Below the pieces are notes generated by a model that ran no database searches, was not told where the DNA came from, and was given only the letters and a program-made list of their open reading frames with translations. A stretch of DNA of 38,371 nucleotides from CAZAIO01 sp964485235 (lineage in GTDB: Bacteria > Chloroflexota > Dehalococcoidia > GIF9 > UBA5629): positions 1 to 38,371 of the forward strand of contig CAZAIO010000009.1 in assembly GCA_964485235.1 (NCBI GenBank), in the 5' to 3' direction. A program made the position numbers and the translations under genes. Positions 30,884-38,371 of the stretch are shown one piece after another (within the stretch, counting starts at the first letter, position 1; the number at the start of each line of letters is the position of its first letter).

Positions 30884-32836
30884 CTATAGTTGCCATCCGG
30901 CTAAAAATCCTTCACGTATTGCTTCCAATATCTTGCGGGGGCTTACACAGTCACCAACCAGATACAATTCCCTGACTTTATCTTTTAATTCCATAGCCAG
31001 TTCGTTCTGCGCTTTGCCTCCCAGAGCCGCAATGATGGTATCTGCTACGAGGGTTTGCTGTTTTCCCGTACCGTCAGTCACCAGTACACCATCTGATGTA
31101 ACTTCTTTGATCGCAAGGTCAGTGAGAATGGTAACTCCGTATCGGGCGAGTTCCTGTAACAGTTTTTCCCTGCTGAAGAAATTCACGTCCTGGGCAATCC
31201 CGGTATCGGCACGCATTTGGATAACGGTTACCTTTTTCTTTTCGCGGGCGCAATAGAGAGCCGTATCACAACCAACAAGCGACGCTCCAAGAATAATAAC
31301 CGTATCACCCGCTTCTTTCTTTCCCGTAAGGAAATCCTCGACAGTGATAATATTTCCCGTTTGATGGGGGAAGGAGGGCGTCACCGGGCTGGCTCCGGTG
31401 GCTATTATTACCGCTTCCGGTTTCATATGTTCCACAAGATGGGCGGTAACCTCTTTCCCCGTCTCGATTTTTACTCCCGATTGGTTTAATTGACCGGAAA
31501 GGTATTTTTTCAAGTCTCTGAAGGGTTTTTTGAACGGCGGTTTTGATGCAGCCTTGAGTTGACCACCCAGTTCATTTTCCTTCTCATAGAGGGTAACTTT
31601 ATGCCCTCTCAATGCTGCCACTCTGGCTGCCTCCATCCCGGCCGGTCCTCCCCCGATTATCATGACTTCTTTCGGCTTTTCAACACGATTAAATTTATAG
31701 TATTGCTCTTTACCTACAACAGGGTTTACTGTGCATGCCATGGTCCTTAAAAAGAACGAGCGCCCCATACAGCCCTCATTACACCTTATGCAGGGGCGGA
31801 TGTCTTCTATCTGCCCGTTGCGAGCTTTGTTTGGCCATTGAGGGTCAGCGATCAATGCTCTTCCCAGAGCAATAAAGTCGGCTTTTTCTTCATCGAGAAT
31901 TTGCTCAGCCAACTCAGGACTGTTAATACCGCCTACGGTAATTACCGGAATTTTAACTGCTTTCTTGATTCCTGCTGCTATATCGGCAAGACAACCTTCA
32001 GGCATATAGTATGGCGGTGTAATCCAGTAAGGTACTTCATAACATCCGGCATCGATATCCAGGATATCTATTCCGGCACTTTCCAGGTGCCGGGCGATTT
32101 CCTGCGACTCCGCAAGTGTACGTCCGCCCTCGATTTTGTGTTCCCCGGAATAGCGAAAACACAGAGGGAATTTATCTCCCACCCTGGATCGCATTGCGGC
32201 GATGATCTCTTTTGCAAACCTCATTCTTCCTTCGATATCGCCACCGTATTCATCGCTTCTCTTGTTATAGAGGGGTGTCATAAATCCGTCGATCAGATAA
32301 CCGAGATGGCCGTGGATCTCGATCATGTCGAATCCGGCTTTTACCGCACGTTCAGCAGCATCTCCACAGGCTCGTACAATCTCTTTTATTTCGGCAACGC
32401 TCAGCTCTCTGCATATAATATCCGGGTCACTGAACGATGGTACCGCGGAAGCTGCGATGGGGATTCTGTCATGTGTTGCAACATTCATATTTCGACCCGG
32501 GCCCGGACTGAGCTGAATACAAATTTTAGCCCCGTAGTCATGCACTGCGTCTACCAGATCACTTGCACCTGGAATGTGCCAGTTGGTATCTATATAAGGT
32601 GCTACGGGATCAGCAGGAGGACTTATCTTTCTTTCAACAAAAGTCACTTCGACTATGATCAGCCCTGCGCCGCCTTTTGCCCGCTCGGCATAATAATCGA
32701 TCTGTCTCTGAGAATACGTGCCGTCCATATTAGCATACATGTTGGCCACAGGTGCCATGACAATCCGGTTTTTCACCTCCAGCTTTCCTATTTGTCCCGG
32801 ATGGAATAACCTGGGGAATTGTTTTATATAGCTCAT
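30884..32836 (-). CDS. old yellow enzyme-family NADH:flavin oxidoreductase with FAD/NAD domain
   Basis: A 650-residue three-part enzyme like 2,4-dienoyl-CoA reductase, trimethylamine dehydrogenase and the bile-acid Bai reductases. An FMN-binding TIM barrel (about 1-340; 'KNRIVMAPVANMY', 'IHGHLGYLIDGFMTPLYNKRSDEYGG') is followed by a 4Fe-4S site (C349, C352, C356, C368), then an FAD domain ('IIGGGPAGMEAA', about 392-405) and an NAD domain ('VIILGASLVGCDTALY'). The reaction is probably NADH-dependent reduction of an enoate, enoyl-CoA or similar electrophile; the substrate cannot be read from sequence. It is co-directional with the binding lipoprotein and divergent from the SMP-30 gene. Its start is supported by AAAGGG upstream. 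Confidence 0.92.
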   Translation of the reverse strand: MSYIKQFPRLFHPGQIGKLEVKNRIVMAPVANMYANMDGTYSQRQIDYYAERAKGGAGLIIVEVTFVERKISPPADPVAPYIDTNWHIPGASDLVDAVHDYGAKICIQLSPGPGRNMNVATHDRIPIAASAVPSFSDPDIICRELSVAEIKEIVRACGDAAERAVKAGFDMIEIHGHLGYLIDGFMTPLYNKRSDEYGGDIEGRMRFAKEIIAAMRSRVGDKFPLCFRYSGEHKIEGGRTLAESQEIARHLESAGIDILDIDAGCYEVPYWITPPYYMPEGCLADIAAGIKKAVKIPVITVGGINSPELAEQILDEEKADFIALGRALIADPQWPNKARNGQIEDIRPCIRCNEGCMGRSFFLRTMACTVNPVVGKEQYYKFNRVEKPKEVMIIGGGPAGMEAARVAALRGHKVTLYEKENELGGQLKAASKPPFKKPFRDLKKYLSGQLNQSGVKIETGKEVTAHLVEHMKPEAVIIATGASPVTPSFPHQTGNIITVEDFLTGKKEAGDTVIILGASLVGCDTALYCAREKKKVTVIQMRADTGIAQDVNFFSREKLLQELARYGVTILTDLAIKEVTSDGVLVTDGTGKQQTLVADTIIAALGGKAQNELAMELKDKVRELYLVGDCVSPRKILEAIREGFLAGWQL

Positions 32837-33153
32837 TTCACAGACCCTTTGAGAGGTATAATGTAATTCTATTTATAAGGTATTATTTTCTTATTTCAAT
32901 TTGCAGGTCTCGATAAAAAAAATAAAACCTAAGTAACTATTCAATGACTGTTACCTAAATTTTATGCGTGTTTTATTATATATAGTTAATATCTATAATG
33001 TAAATAGATATTTTATTTGATAATATATTAATATTAAGAAAAAATTACTTGATTTATTCTATTTGTTATTACCGCTCTAATCTCATAAGCATTACCGAAT
33101 TGATGTAATTCATTTTTCCGATCACGACGTTGATATGGATAATAGAGGCAGAT
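32837..33153. promoter_or_regulatory. AT-rich divergent regulatory spacer
   Basis: A 317-bp gap between the oppositely oriented oxidoreductase and SMP-30 genes. The middle (about 32960-33050) is very AT-rich compared with its surroundings. A dyad TAAGTAAC (32930-32937) and GTTACCTA (32950-32957), 7 of 8 positions symmetric with a 12-bp centre, is a candidate operator. I see no unambiguous promoter hexamer pair and no gene. Confidence 0.4.
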
Positions 33154-34026
33154 ATGAAACCGGAAATAATCGGTAATTACAGGTGCCACGTTGGTGAATG
33201 TCCGGTCTGGCATCCTGAAAAAAGACGGCTTTACTGGGTAGACATAGTTAAAGGGCAGGTCATCTGCCTTAATCCGGAGAGTAATACAACTGAAGTGTGT
33301 TATGAAGGTGAAAAGGTGAACGGTATTACTCTTCAAGAAGACGGTTCACTGCTTCTTTTGATGCAAAAAGGGCCGGTTGCCAGGCTGATAGACGGTGAAG
33401 TCGATTATATTATCGAGCAGGCACCGGACACTCCCGGATGTGTCTTCAATGATGTAATTGCTGACCCTTCGGGACGAGTAATAAGGGGTACTGCTTGCCC
33501 GGAAAAGCCCACGGAAAAGCTTTGTGGTTTATATTGTGTAGATACCGACTGCTCCGTTAAGCTCATCGCCGATGACATCGGTTTTTCCAATGGCCTGGCG
33601 TTCTCTCCCGGGGCTGACCGGTTATATTGCTCCGATACCTTTTTACGTCTTATATATGTATTCGACTATAATCAACAAAACGGGACACTTTCGAACAGGC
33701 GTATTTTTGTAGAGACAAAACCGGATGAAGGTACTCCCGACGGCCTGACAGTTGATTCAGAGGGATGTTTATGGGTAGTACTGTTTGGCAGCGGGGACGT
33801 CGTACGATACACGCCGGATGGAATTGAGGAAAGGCGTATTAAGTTTCCATCCGGGCAGATAACCAGTTTAAACTTCGGCGGCGAAGACCTTACAGACCTG
33901 TATGTGACGAGCGCAATCTACGGTCCTTATGGAATAGATAAATCTGAAAGCGCCGGAGCATTGTTCAAGTTAAAACTCCCTGTTAAAGGGGCTTCTGAAT
34001 TTTTTTCATGTATAACGTACCGGTAA
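33154..34026 (+). CDS. SMP-30/gluconolactonase/LRE family protein
   Basis: A 290-residue six-bladed beta-propeller of the SMP-30/gluconolactonase family, which hydrolyse sugar lactones or related esters. Metal ligands fit the family: E15 in 'GECPVW', N146 in 'FSNGLAFSPG' and D196 in 'GTPDGLTVDSEG'; N99 in 'CVFNDV' matches the substrate-side Asn. The start at 33154 follows AGAGGCAG; an ATG at 33130 adds eight residues without similarity. It is divergent from the flavin oxidoreductase, so the three genes may form a small catabolic module. The C-terminus ('SEFFSCITYR') is slightly degenerate but the length is normal. Confidence 0.88.
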   Translation: MKPEIIGNYRCHVGECPVWHPEKRRLYWVDIVKGQVICLNPESNTTEVCYEGEKVNGITLQEDGSLLLLMQKGPVARLIDGEVDYIIEQAPDTPGCVFNDVIADPSGRVIRGTACPEKPTEKLCGLYCVDTDCSVKLIADDIGFSNGLAFSPGADRLYCSDTFLRLIYVFDYNQQNGTLSNRRIFVETKPDEGTPDGLTVDSEGCLWVVLFGSGDVVRYTPDGIEERRIKFPSGQITSLNFGGEDLTDLYVTSAIYGPYGIDKSESAGALFKLKLPVKGASEFFSCITYR

Positions 34027-34140
34027 ACCGGCCTTTAATTTGTTCAATGAATATTATTTTATAATTTTATTGCCTGTACTTGTTGCTCACAATCAGATAA
34101 TATACGTGAATTCACTAGTATGATAGTGTGATTATGGAAT

Positions 34141-34827
34141 ATGGATAGAGAGAATAAACAAGCGGACAGGGAAGTCCTGCCTGTTTGCCGGAGCAAAGAA
34201 GAGGCAAAGCGGTACTACGACCGTATAAGCAAGGTCTATGACTGCGTCACCGGTGCATCTGAACGGAAGTTTGCTGAAATAGCCCTGGAATGGTTGCATA
34301 TTGAAAATGGCGAAACTGTGCTGGAGATCGGCTTCGGTACGGGGCATTGTTTAAAGAAAATGGCGGAATCGGTTGGAGATGCGGGTAAAGTCTACGGCGT
34401 GGATATCTCCCCGGGCATGGTCCGGGTCGCGCAAAAGAGGCTGGAAAAAGCCGGTCTAGTGGAACGGGTGGAGCTTTACAGTGGAGATGCCGCAGTGCTG
34501 CCTTATAATGCCGGTATGTTTGATGCGGTGTTCATGAGCTTTACCCTCGAGCTTTTCGATACGCCGGAAATACCTGTCGTGCTCGGCGAGATCAAGCGGG
34601 TACTCAGGACCGGAGGCAGGATCGGTATCGCCGCTATGTCCGGCGAGAACGGGAACTCTCCGTTGCTGCGGCTTTACGAATGGGCGCATATGAAATGGCC
34701 TGTTTATATCGATTGCCGGCCTGTTTACGTAGAGCGTTTGCTGGTCGCCGCGGGATATGACGTAAAAAGAAAAGAAATACGTAAACTGTTCAGCCTGCCC
34801 GTTGAAATCGTTGTCGCTTTAAAGTGA
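34141..34827 (+). CDS. class I SAM-dependent methyltransferase (UbiE/MenG-like)
   Basis: A 228-residue methyltransferase. SAM-binding motif I is 'VLEIGFGTGHC' (about 60-70), motif II 'VYGVDISPGMVRVAQKRL', and 'FDAVFMSFTLELF' marks motif post-I. The N-terminal 'AKRYYDRISKVYDCVTG' is like UbiE/MenG or phospholipid N-methyltransferases. The C-terminal part is short. Substrate is unknown. Its stop codon lies in a 10-bp inverted repeat (34818-34859). The 115-bp upstream spacer has no clear promoter. Confidence 0.85.
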   Translation: MDRENKQADREVLPVCRSKEEAKRYYDRISKVYDCVTGASERKFAEIALEWLHIENGETVLEIGFGTGHCLKKMAESVGDAGKVYGVDISPGMVRVAQKRLEKAGLVERVELYSGDAAVLPYNAGMFDAVFMSFTLELFDTPEIPVVLGEIKRVLRTGGRIGIAAMSGENGNSPLLRLYEWAHMKWPVYIDCRPVYVERLLVAAGYDVKRKEIRKLFSLPVEIVVALK

Positions 34828-34859
34828 TAATAGCTGTGTATTTTACGTGTCACTTTAAA
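34818..34859. repeat. 10-bp perfect inverted repeat overlapping a stop codon
   Basis: TTTAAAGTGA (34818-34827) is repeated inverted as TCACTTTAAA (34850-34859) around 22 bases. The left arm includes the TGA of the methyltransferase. No U-run follows, so if it terminates transcription it is not a classic intrinsic terminator. Confidence 0.5.
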
Positions 34860-34863
34860 CTGT

Positions 34864-34935
34864 CGTTACGACGCGGACCCGATAGTATCGGGGCTTTGCC
34901 TCCCGGCTTGTGCCGTGATGGACTAGCCATGACAT
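34864..34935. repeat. REP-like palindromic debris
   Basis: This stretch contains a CCCGAT-AGT-ATCGGG hairpin (34878-34892) followed by GGCTTTGCCTCCCGGC. It resembles the inner part of the palindromic element at 243-356 (both have TATCGGGGCT). No gene is seen from 34828 to 35227. Confidence 0.4.
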
Positions 34936-34950
34936 ATGAGTGGCAAGGCT

Positions 34951-35160
34951 TTGCCCGTATTTTCTATATATGTTGGAATAGCACTCTGACACGGACGACT
35001 TACCTNNNNNNNNNNNNNNNNNNNNNNNNNNNNNNNNNNNNNNNNNNNNNNNNNNNNNNNNNNNNNNNNNNNNNNNNNNNNNNNNNNNNNNNNNNNNNNN
35101 NNNNNTTGCCCGTATTTTCTATATATGTTGGAATAGCACTCTGACACGGACGACTTACCT
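34951..35160. other. assembly gap (35006-35105, N) flanked by exact 55-bp duplicates
   Basis: One hundred N's separate two identical 55-bp copies (34951-35005 and 35106-35160). Equal flanks of 55 bp and a round 100-N filler are what a scaffolder leaves when two contigs overlapping by an assembly k-mer are joined without merging. True sequence between the flanks may be absent, or a collapsed repeat. Confidence 0.9.
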
Positions 35161-35190
35161 ATATGCATGCTCAGAAAACCTCTTTGCTAA

Positions 35191-35219
35191 TTGATTGATT
35201 ATAACATTATTGTTATAAT
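35191..35219 (+). promoter_or_regulatory. toxin-antitoxin promoter with palindromic operator
   Basis: TTGATT (35191-35196), 17 bp, then a perfect TATAAT (35214-35219). Overlapping the -10 is a perfect inverted repeat, ATTATAAC (35198-35205) and GTTATAAT (35212-35219), with a six-base centre: a likely site for autorepression by the HTH antitoxin. Transcription should start at about 35226, almost at the ATG at 35228, so the first gene would be nearly leaderless. Confidence 0.65.
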
Positions 35220-35227
35220 TCGAATAC

Positions 35228-35572
35228 ATGTGGGCAATCGAGTACTATGAGACGTAAAGAGGCTGGCGTCCGGTAGAAGAGTTTATCGATTCGCTGGATA
35301 CCAGGTCGCAGGCGAGAGTAGCCCTAACTCTCGACCTGCTCGAAGAGTTCGGTATCGACCTTGGAATGCCTTATGTCAAGCATCTAAGGAAACAGCTACG
35401 GGAATTAAGAATCAGGCAGGGAAGAAACCGGTATCGTATTATTTACTTCCTTGCAACGGGGAAGACTTTTATTCTATTACATGGTTTTACTAAAAAGACA
35501 GGAGTGGTGCCTGGGGCTGAGATTAAGATAGCTGAAGACAGGTGTGATGATTATCTCTCAAGGAGGAGGTAA
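35228..35572 (+). pseudogene. RelE/HigB-like (phage Gp49-like) toxin with in-frame stop
   Basis: From ATG 35228 the frame reads MWAIEYYET, then TAA at 35255-35257, then continues in the same frame as RGWRPVEEFIDSLDTRSQAR and on to 'HLRKQLRELRIRQGRNRYRIIYF' and a stop at 35572. With the stop read through, this is a normal ~114-residue member of the HigB/Gp49-type mRNA-interferase toxins, with the basic 'RIRQGRNRYRI' core and 'LLHGFTKKT' end. No ATG, GTG or TTG lies in frame between the stop and ATG 35366, so only a 68-residue C-terminal piece could be made. Probably inactivated by one substitution (for example AAA or CAA to TAA). A sequencing error near the assembly gap is possible. Confidence 0.8.
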
Positions 35573-35577
35573 AGGAT

Positions 35578-35919
35578 ATGGAATGGAAAGACCATAAGAA
35601 AAAACTTGTGAAAGACTCCGGATTCAGGGCGGAGTATGATGTGCTTGAACCTGAATACAGACTGGCGGCTGCCCTGATCAGGTTACGGTTGGCGAAAGGA
35701 CTGACACAGGAAGAACTGGCGAAACGGTTACACACAAAACAGGAGAGTATAGCAAGGCTGGAGAGCGGGAGATCACTGCCGTCTTTAAACACTGTTAAAA
35801 AAGTAGCTAAAGTACTCGATGCCGATCTGGAGATCAACCTGCGGCCCAGGAAAAAAGCCGGGCGGACCGGGACTTATAATCCTGATGGCGGGCCGGATGT
35901 AAATACGAATATAAGATAA
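35578..35919 (+). CDS. HTH-type antitoxin (XRE/HigA-like)
   Basis: A 113-residue protein, starting at ATG 35578 after AAGGAGGAGG. The helix-turn-helix lies at about residues 35-90 ('LRLAKGLTQEELAKRLHTKQESIARLESG'). The N-terminal 'KDSGFRAEYDVLEPEY' is typical of antitoxins paired with Gp49-type toxins. It lies five bases downstream of the disrupted toxin. It would neutralise the toxin and repress the shared promoter at 35191-35219. The antitoxin frame is intact although the toxin is broken. Confidence 0.88.
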   Translation: MEWKDHKKKLVKDSGFRAEYDVLEPEYRLAAALIRLRLAKGLTQEELAKRLHTKQESIARLESGRSLPSLNTVKKVAKVLDADLEINLRPRKKAGRTGTYNPDGGPDVNTNIR

Positions 35920-36023
35920 AACAGGCATTAACCTGTCGGAATAATAGGTCTAATCCGCACCTCGGAATTCATGATATCCTCATGACGTTGGAGAAATAAG
36001 GGTTAATAGCTTATACTACGACG

Positions 36024-37346
36024 TCACTCCGCCAGCGTGACTTTCACCGGTGCGCGTTCGAAGTCGCTCGCGCTCATCAATTGCTGCGGTTTGCACCCTG
36101 CGAGCGCAGCTGCGAAGCGGTCGGGTATAATGCTCAGGCGGGTATTGTAAAACGTAGCGATGTCGTTGTAGTAGTCCCTTGCCATGGCAATGCGTTCTTC
36201 GGTGCCGGTCAGTTCCCGCTGGAGCTTGAGGAACAGGTCGCTCGCTTTCAGTTCGGGGTAGCGTTCCACTATAATAAGCAGCTTTGAGGCAATGCCGTTG
36301 AAATCGTCGCCCGGAATGCCCGGAGGCGTTGCGCCGAGCTGTCCGCGCATTTCCGCGATGTCCTGTTGTACCTCGCGTTCGTGTTTTTTATATCCTTCGA
36401 TAAGCTGTACCAGGTTCGGAATCAGGTCGTTTCTGCGCTTGAGCTGTATGTCCACCTGCGACCATGCCTGCCGCACCCGCTGTCGCAGGCCGACGATGCT
36501 GTTAAACACGGTCCACAGCCAGCCGATCGCGGCGGCAACGAAGAATGCCGCAACACCGATGGCGAACGGCTGCCAGTATACGCCCGTTTTAGCGAGCGCA
36601 GCCGAGATGCCGATGCCCGCCATAACCAGCACCAGGCTTAGCAGGAGGAGCGACCAGAACCCGATGCCGAACCCGCGCGTTACCTGTTTTTCGGTCTTCG
36701 TCGATATGATGAACATGGGAGCGGAGCTGTTATATGCTATCTCAGCGGCAACAACGTCTTCTCTTTCCCGTGCCTGTCCCACTATGTACAGCATGGCATG
36801 AAGCGGTATCGCCGTTTCGCGAAAGCGGCGCCGGTGCGTCGTGTTGGCTATCTCGTGTGACGGCCCTTTGCCGAAGTACAGGGGATTGTCTCGCCCGCAG
36901 GTCTCGTCGAATACGTCGGTACCGTGAATGTCCGCTTTTTCCGGTACTATCCTGATTATACCGGCGTCGTCCTTGAGGTAGAACGGTATTGCCTGCCCGT
37001 CCTGCGCCACGGTAGTCCAGCCGCTTTCGACACGCGTCCGGGTCTGCATATGGCCTTTCCCGTCCGTGTATGTCTCGGTCACAACGCGGGACCAGTGCTC
37101 CTGCACCTGCCATTTATATTGCACGCAACGGGATTTACCCAGGTAGCTTTCCAGTGGAGTTTCACTTTCCGCCGAGCCTTTAAGCTCGGTGAGACCGATA
37201 AATACACCCTGAGTTTTCGATGTGGGCAGATCGTCGATCAGGCGTTTTCGCCGGAGAAAAAAGAAGGATCCGATCATGCACCCGAGAGCGAAAAGAGGAC
37301 CCAGTACCAGGGATAACAGCGCGGTTGTTTCCGGTGAAGTGTTCAT
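36024..37346 (-). CDS. GIDE-like domain fused to LemA-family domain, membrane protein
   Basis: A 440-residue protein with two parts. Residues 1-~215 have an N-terminal helix (about 9-30) and a domain like the bacterial/eukaryotic GIDE domain (PF12483-type: 'TQGVFIGLTELKGSAESETPLESYLGKSRCV'). Two further membrane helices follow (about 229-255 and 265-288). The rest is a LemA domain ('NSIVGLRQRVRQAWSQVDIQLKRRNDLIPNLVQLIEGYKKHE'), a long helical bundle. The start at 37346 is chosen so that the first helix is near the N-terminus; the ribosome-binding site is poor and the frame extends to a TTG at 37439. No catalytic RING is seen, so ubiquitin ligation is not implied. Function unknown, presumably envelope-related. 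Confidence 0.85.
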   Translation of the reverse strand: MNTSPETTALLSLVLGPLFALGCMIGSFFFLRRKRLIDDLPTSKTQGVFIGLTELKGSAESETPLESYLGKSRCVQYKWQVQEHWSRVVTETYTDGKGHMQTRTRVESGWTTVAQDGQAIPFYLKDDAGIIRIVPEKADIHGTDVFDETCGRDNPLYFGKGPSHEIANTTHRRRFRETAIPLHAMLYIVGQAREREDVVAAEIAYNSSAPMFIISTKTEKQVTRGFGIGFWSLLLLSLVLVMAGIGISAALAKTGVYWQPFAIGVAAFFVAAAIGWLWTVFNSIVGLRQRVRQAWSQVDIQLKRRNDLIPNLVQLIEGYKKHEREVQQDIAEMRGQLGATPPGIPGDDFNGIASKLLIIVERYPELKASDLFLKLQRELTGTEERIAMARDYYNDIATFYNTRLSIIPDRFAAALAGCKPQQLMSASDFERAPVKVTLAE

Positions 37347-37511
37347 AGTATCCGTTACATGATATATCCGATTCGGGTAATACGTAAAGCGCCGCCGCGA
37401 GGCTGGTACAAAAGGACATTCTATACTCATGTTGGACAAGCGGGAAGATACATATACAGGGTTTCGTTTCCACCTTAAATATTGTACACTGCGGGAGTAT
37501 AAAGGAGTGTT

Positions 37512-38371
37512 ATGAAAAAGAGTACGACGGGCTATGGGCCTACACTCATGCGTGCGATAGAGAACTTGATGCCGGAGGACAAACGGCTTTTCGCTGATCC
37601 CTGGTCCGAAAAGTTTCTGCCGCCATCCTGGAAGATATGGCTGCTACTGTTGCGCCTGCCCGGCATGCTGAATTTCCTGATGAAGGTACGGGAAAGGGCA
37701 ACCCCCGGCGTGGTCGGCGGGTTTATCAGCCGCACGCGCTATATAGACGACGCTGTTATTGCTGCCGTTGCCGAGGAGTTCGATGCGATAGTGAACCTGG
37801 GCGCCGGTATGGATACCAGGGCTTTTCGTATACAGGGCACGGAAGACATGCGCTATTTTGAAATGGACCTCCCCGAACTGATCGAAATAAAAAAGAAATA
37901 TATCGAAAAAAATACTGCGGGGCTTCCCGAGAACTTATCCCTGGTCCCCGTAGACTTCGATACGCAGGATATCGGAGAAGAACTGCAGAAAGCGGGTTAT
38001 AGCCCCTCTTCAAGGACTCTCTTTATATGGGAAGGTGTGACGCAGTATATTACACGGGAGGCGATCGATGCCGTGCTGGAGTACGTTGCCCGGTCCGCTG
38101 CGGGCAGCAGGATCGTATTCACTTATGTATTGCAGAGCTTCCTCGACGGTGTTGTCCCTGACGGACTGCAGAGTCTCTACCGGATGACCATGAAGAAGAA
38201 ACAGCCGCTCTGGTTGACCGGTTTTCGCCCCGAAGAAATACCGGAATACCTCTCACGCTTTTCCCTGCATCTTATCGAGGATGTGGGGCATGAAGGCCAT
38301 ATGGAGCGCTATATCAGGCCCCTGCACCGCGATATCACGGTGTTCGAGATCGAGCGAATAGCCCTGGCGGA
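37512..38371 (+). CDS. TIGR00027/LCMT-like SAM-dependent methyltransferase (3' end outside window)
   Basis: At least 286 residues, open to the end of the window. ATG 37512 follows AAAGGAG. The N-terminus 'MRAIENLMPEDKRLFADPWSEKFLP' and SAM motif 'VNLGAGMDTRAFRI' (V94 on), then 'YFEMDLPELIEIKKKYI' and 'FIWEGVTQYIT', are those of the leucine carboxyl methyltransferase/PPM1-like family, in bacteria called TIGR00027. Substrate unknown; bacterial members are often linked to small-molecule O-methylation. Divergent from the GIDE-LemA gene with 165 bp between the start codons. Confidence 0.9.
   Translation, partial: MKKSTTGYGPTLMRAIENLMPEDKRLFADPWSEKFLPPSWKIWLLLLRLPGMLNFLMKVRERATPGVVGGFISRTRYIDDAVIAAVAEEFDAIVNLGAGMDTRAFRIQGTEDMRYFEMDLPELIEIKKKYIEKNTAGLPENLSLVPVDFDTQDIGEELQKAGYSPSSRTLFIWEGVTQYITREAIDAVLEYVARSAAGSRIVFTYVLQSFLDGVVPDGLQSLYRMTMKKKQPLWLTGFRPEEIPEYLSRFSLHLIEDVGHEGHMERYIRPLHRDITVFEIERIALA

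Noticed and set aside
31838..32809. 323-residue plus-strand open frame
   Set aside because: It is a shadow of the flavin oxidoreductase; the Cys/Ser/His-rich composition is not protein-like and the minus strand carries all domain motifs.
34824..35144. Open frame across the N stretch
   Set aside because: It exists only because N's contain no stop codons; both ends are the duplicated 55-bp sequence and repeat debris.
34951..35160. The duplicated 55-mer as a CRISPR or genuine tandem repeat
   Set aside because: There are only two copies, separated by filler N's; equal exact length points to assembly overlap. No CRISPR array is seen anywhere in the window.

Overview
The window is bacterial chromosome of moderate GC. 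It is dominated by one long ribosomal-protein superoperon, with ordinary metabolic genes on the left and an accessory stretch on the right. The merged str/S10/spc/alpha gene order, fusA followed directly by rpsJ with no tuf gene, frequent GTG/TTG starts, zinc-type S14, S4 and L36, and a bS22-like mini-gene suggest a Chloroflexota bacterium, perhaps of the Dehalococcoidia. That placement is inference from gene content and gene order. A 100-N gap flanked by an exact 55-bp duplication shows that this is a draft, probably metagenome-derived, assembly.

Layout. 1-581: the possible tail of an unknown gene, then a repeat-rich spacer (24-bp tandem units, two diverged copies of a ~85-bp element, and a 114-bp palindromic REP/MITE-like element between them). 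582-833: small DUF6504-like protein behind a consensus promoter. 904-3505 (minus): TIGR03960-type radical SAM protein and rplY (bL25). 3710-5155: hisH-hisF, the two subunits of imidazole glycerol phosphate synthase. 5282-25249: promoter and possible attenuator leader, then rpsL-rpsG-fusA-rpsJ-rplC-rplD-rplW-(bS22-like)-rplB-rpsS-rplV-rpsC-rplP-rpmC-rpsQ-rplN-rplX-rplE-rpsN-rpsH-rplF-rplR-rpsE-rpmD-rplO-secY-adk-map-infA-rpmJ-rpsM-rpsK-rpsD-rpoA-rplQ-truA-rplM-rpsI, closed by a strong terminator. Most joints are a few bases or overlap, so translational coupling is likely. An internal promoter precedes rpmJ.

25300-29292: a divergent metal-transport pair. The minus-strand gene is a cation diffusion facilitator. 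Its leader folds as a four-way NiCo (czcD) riboswitch followed by an overlapping intrinsic terminator, directly downstream of a consensus promoter. The plus-strand gene is a P2-type (calcium-like) ATPase. 29538-34026: a minus-strand pair (old-yellow-enzyme/FAD reductase and an orphan branched-chain-type solute-binding lipoprotein) divergent from an SMP-30/gluconolactonase-family gene across an AT-rich spacer. 34141-38371: class I methyltransferase, repeat debris and assembly gap, a toxin-antitoxin locus whose toxin gene is interrupted by a stop codon, a GIDE-LemA fusion membrane protein, and a TIGR00027/LCMT-like methyltransferase that runs off the window.

The most interesting signals are the complete NiCo riboswitch, the unannotated 31-residue bS22-like gene inside the S10 operon, and the two mutually exclusive hairpins ahead of rpsL.
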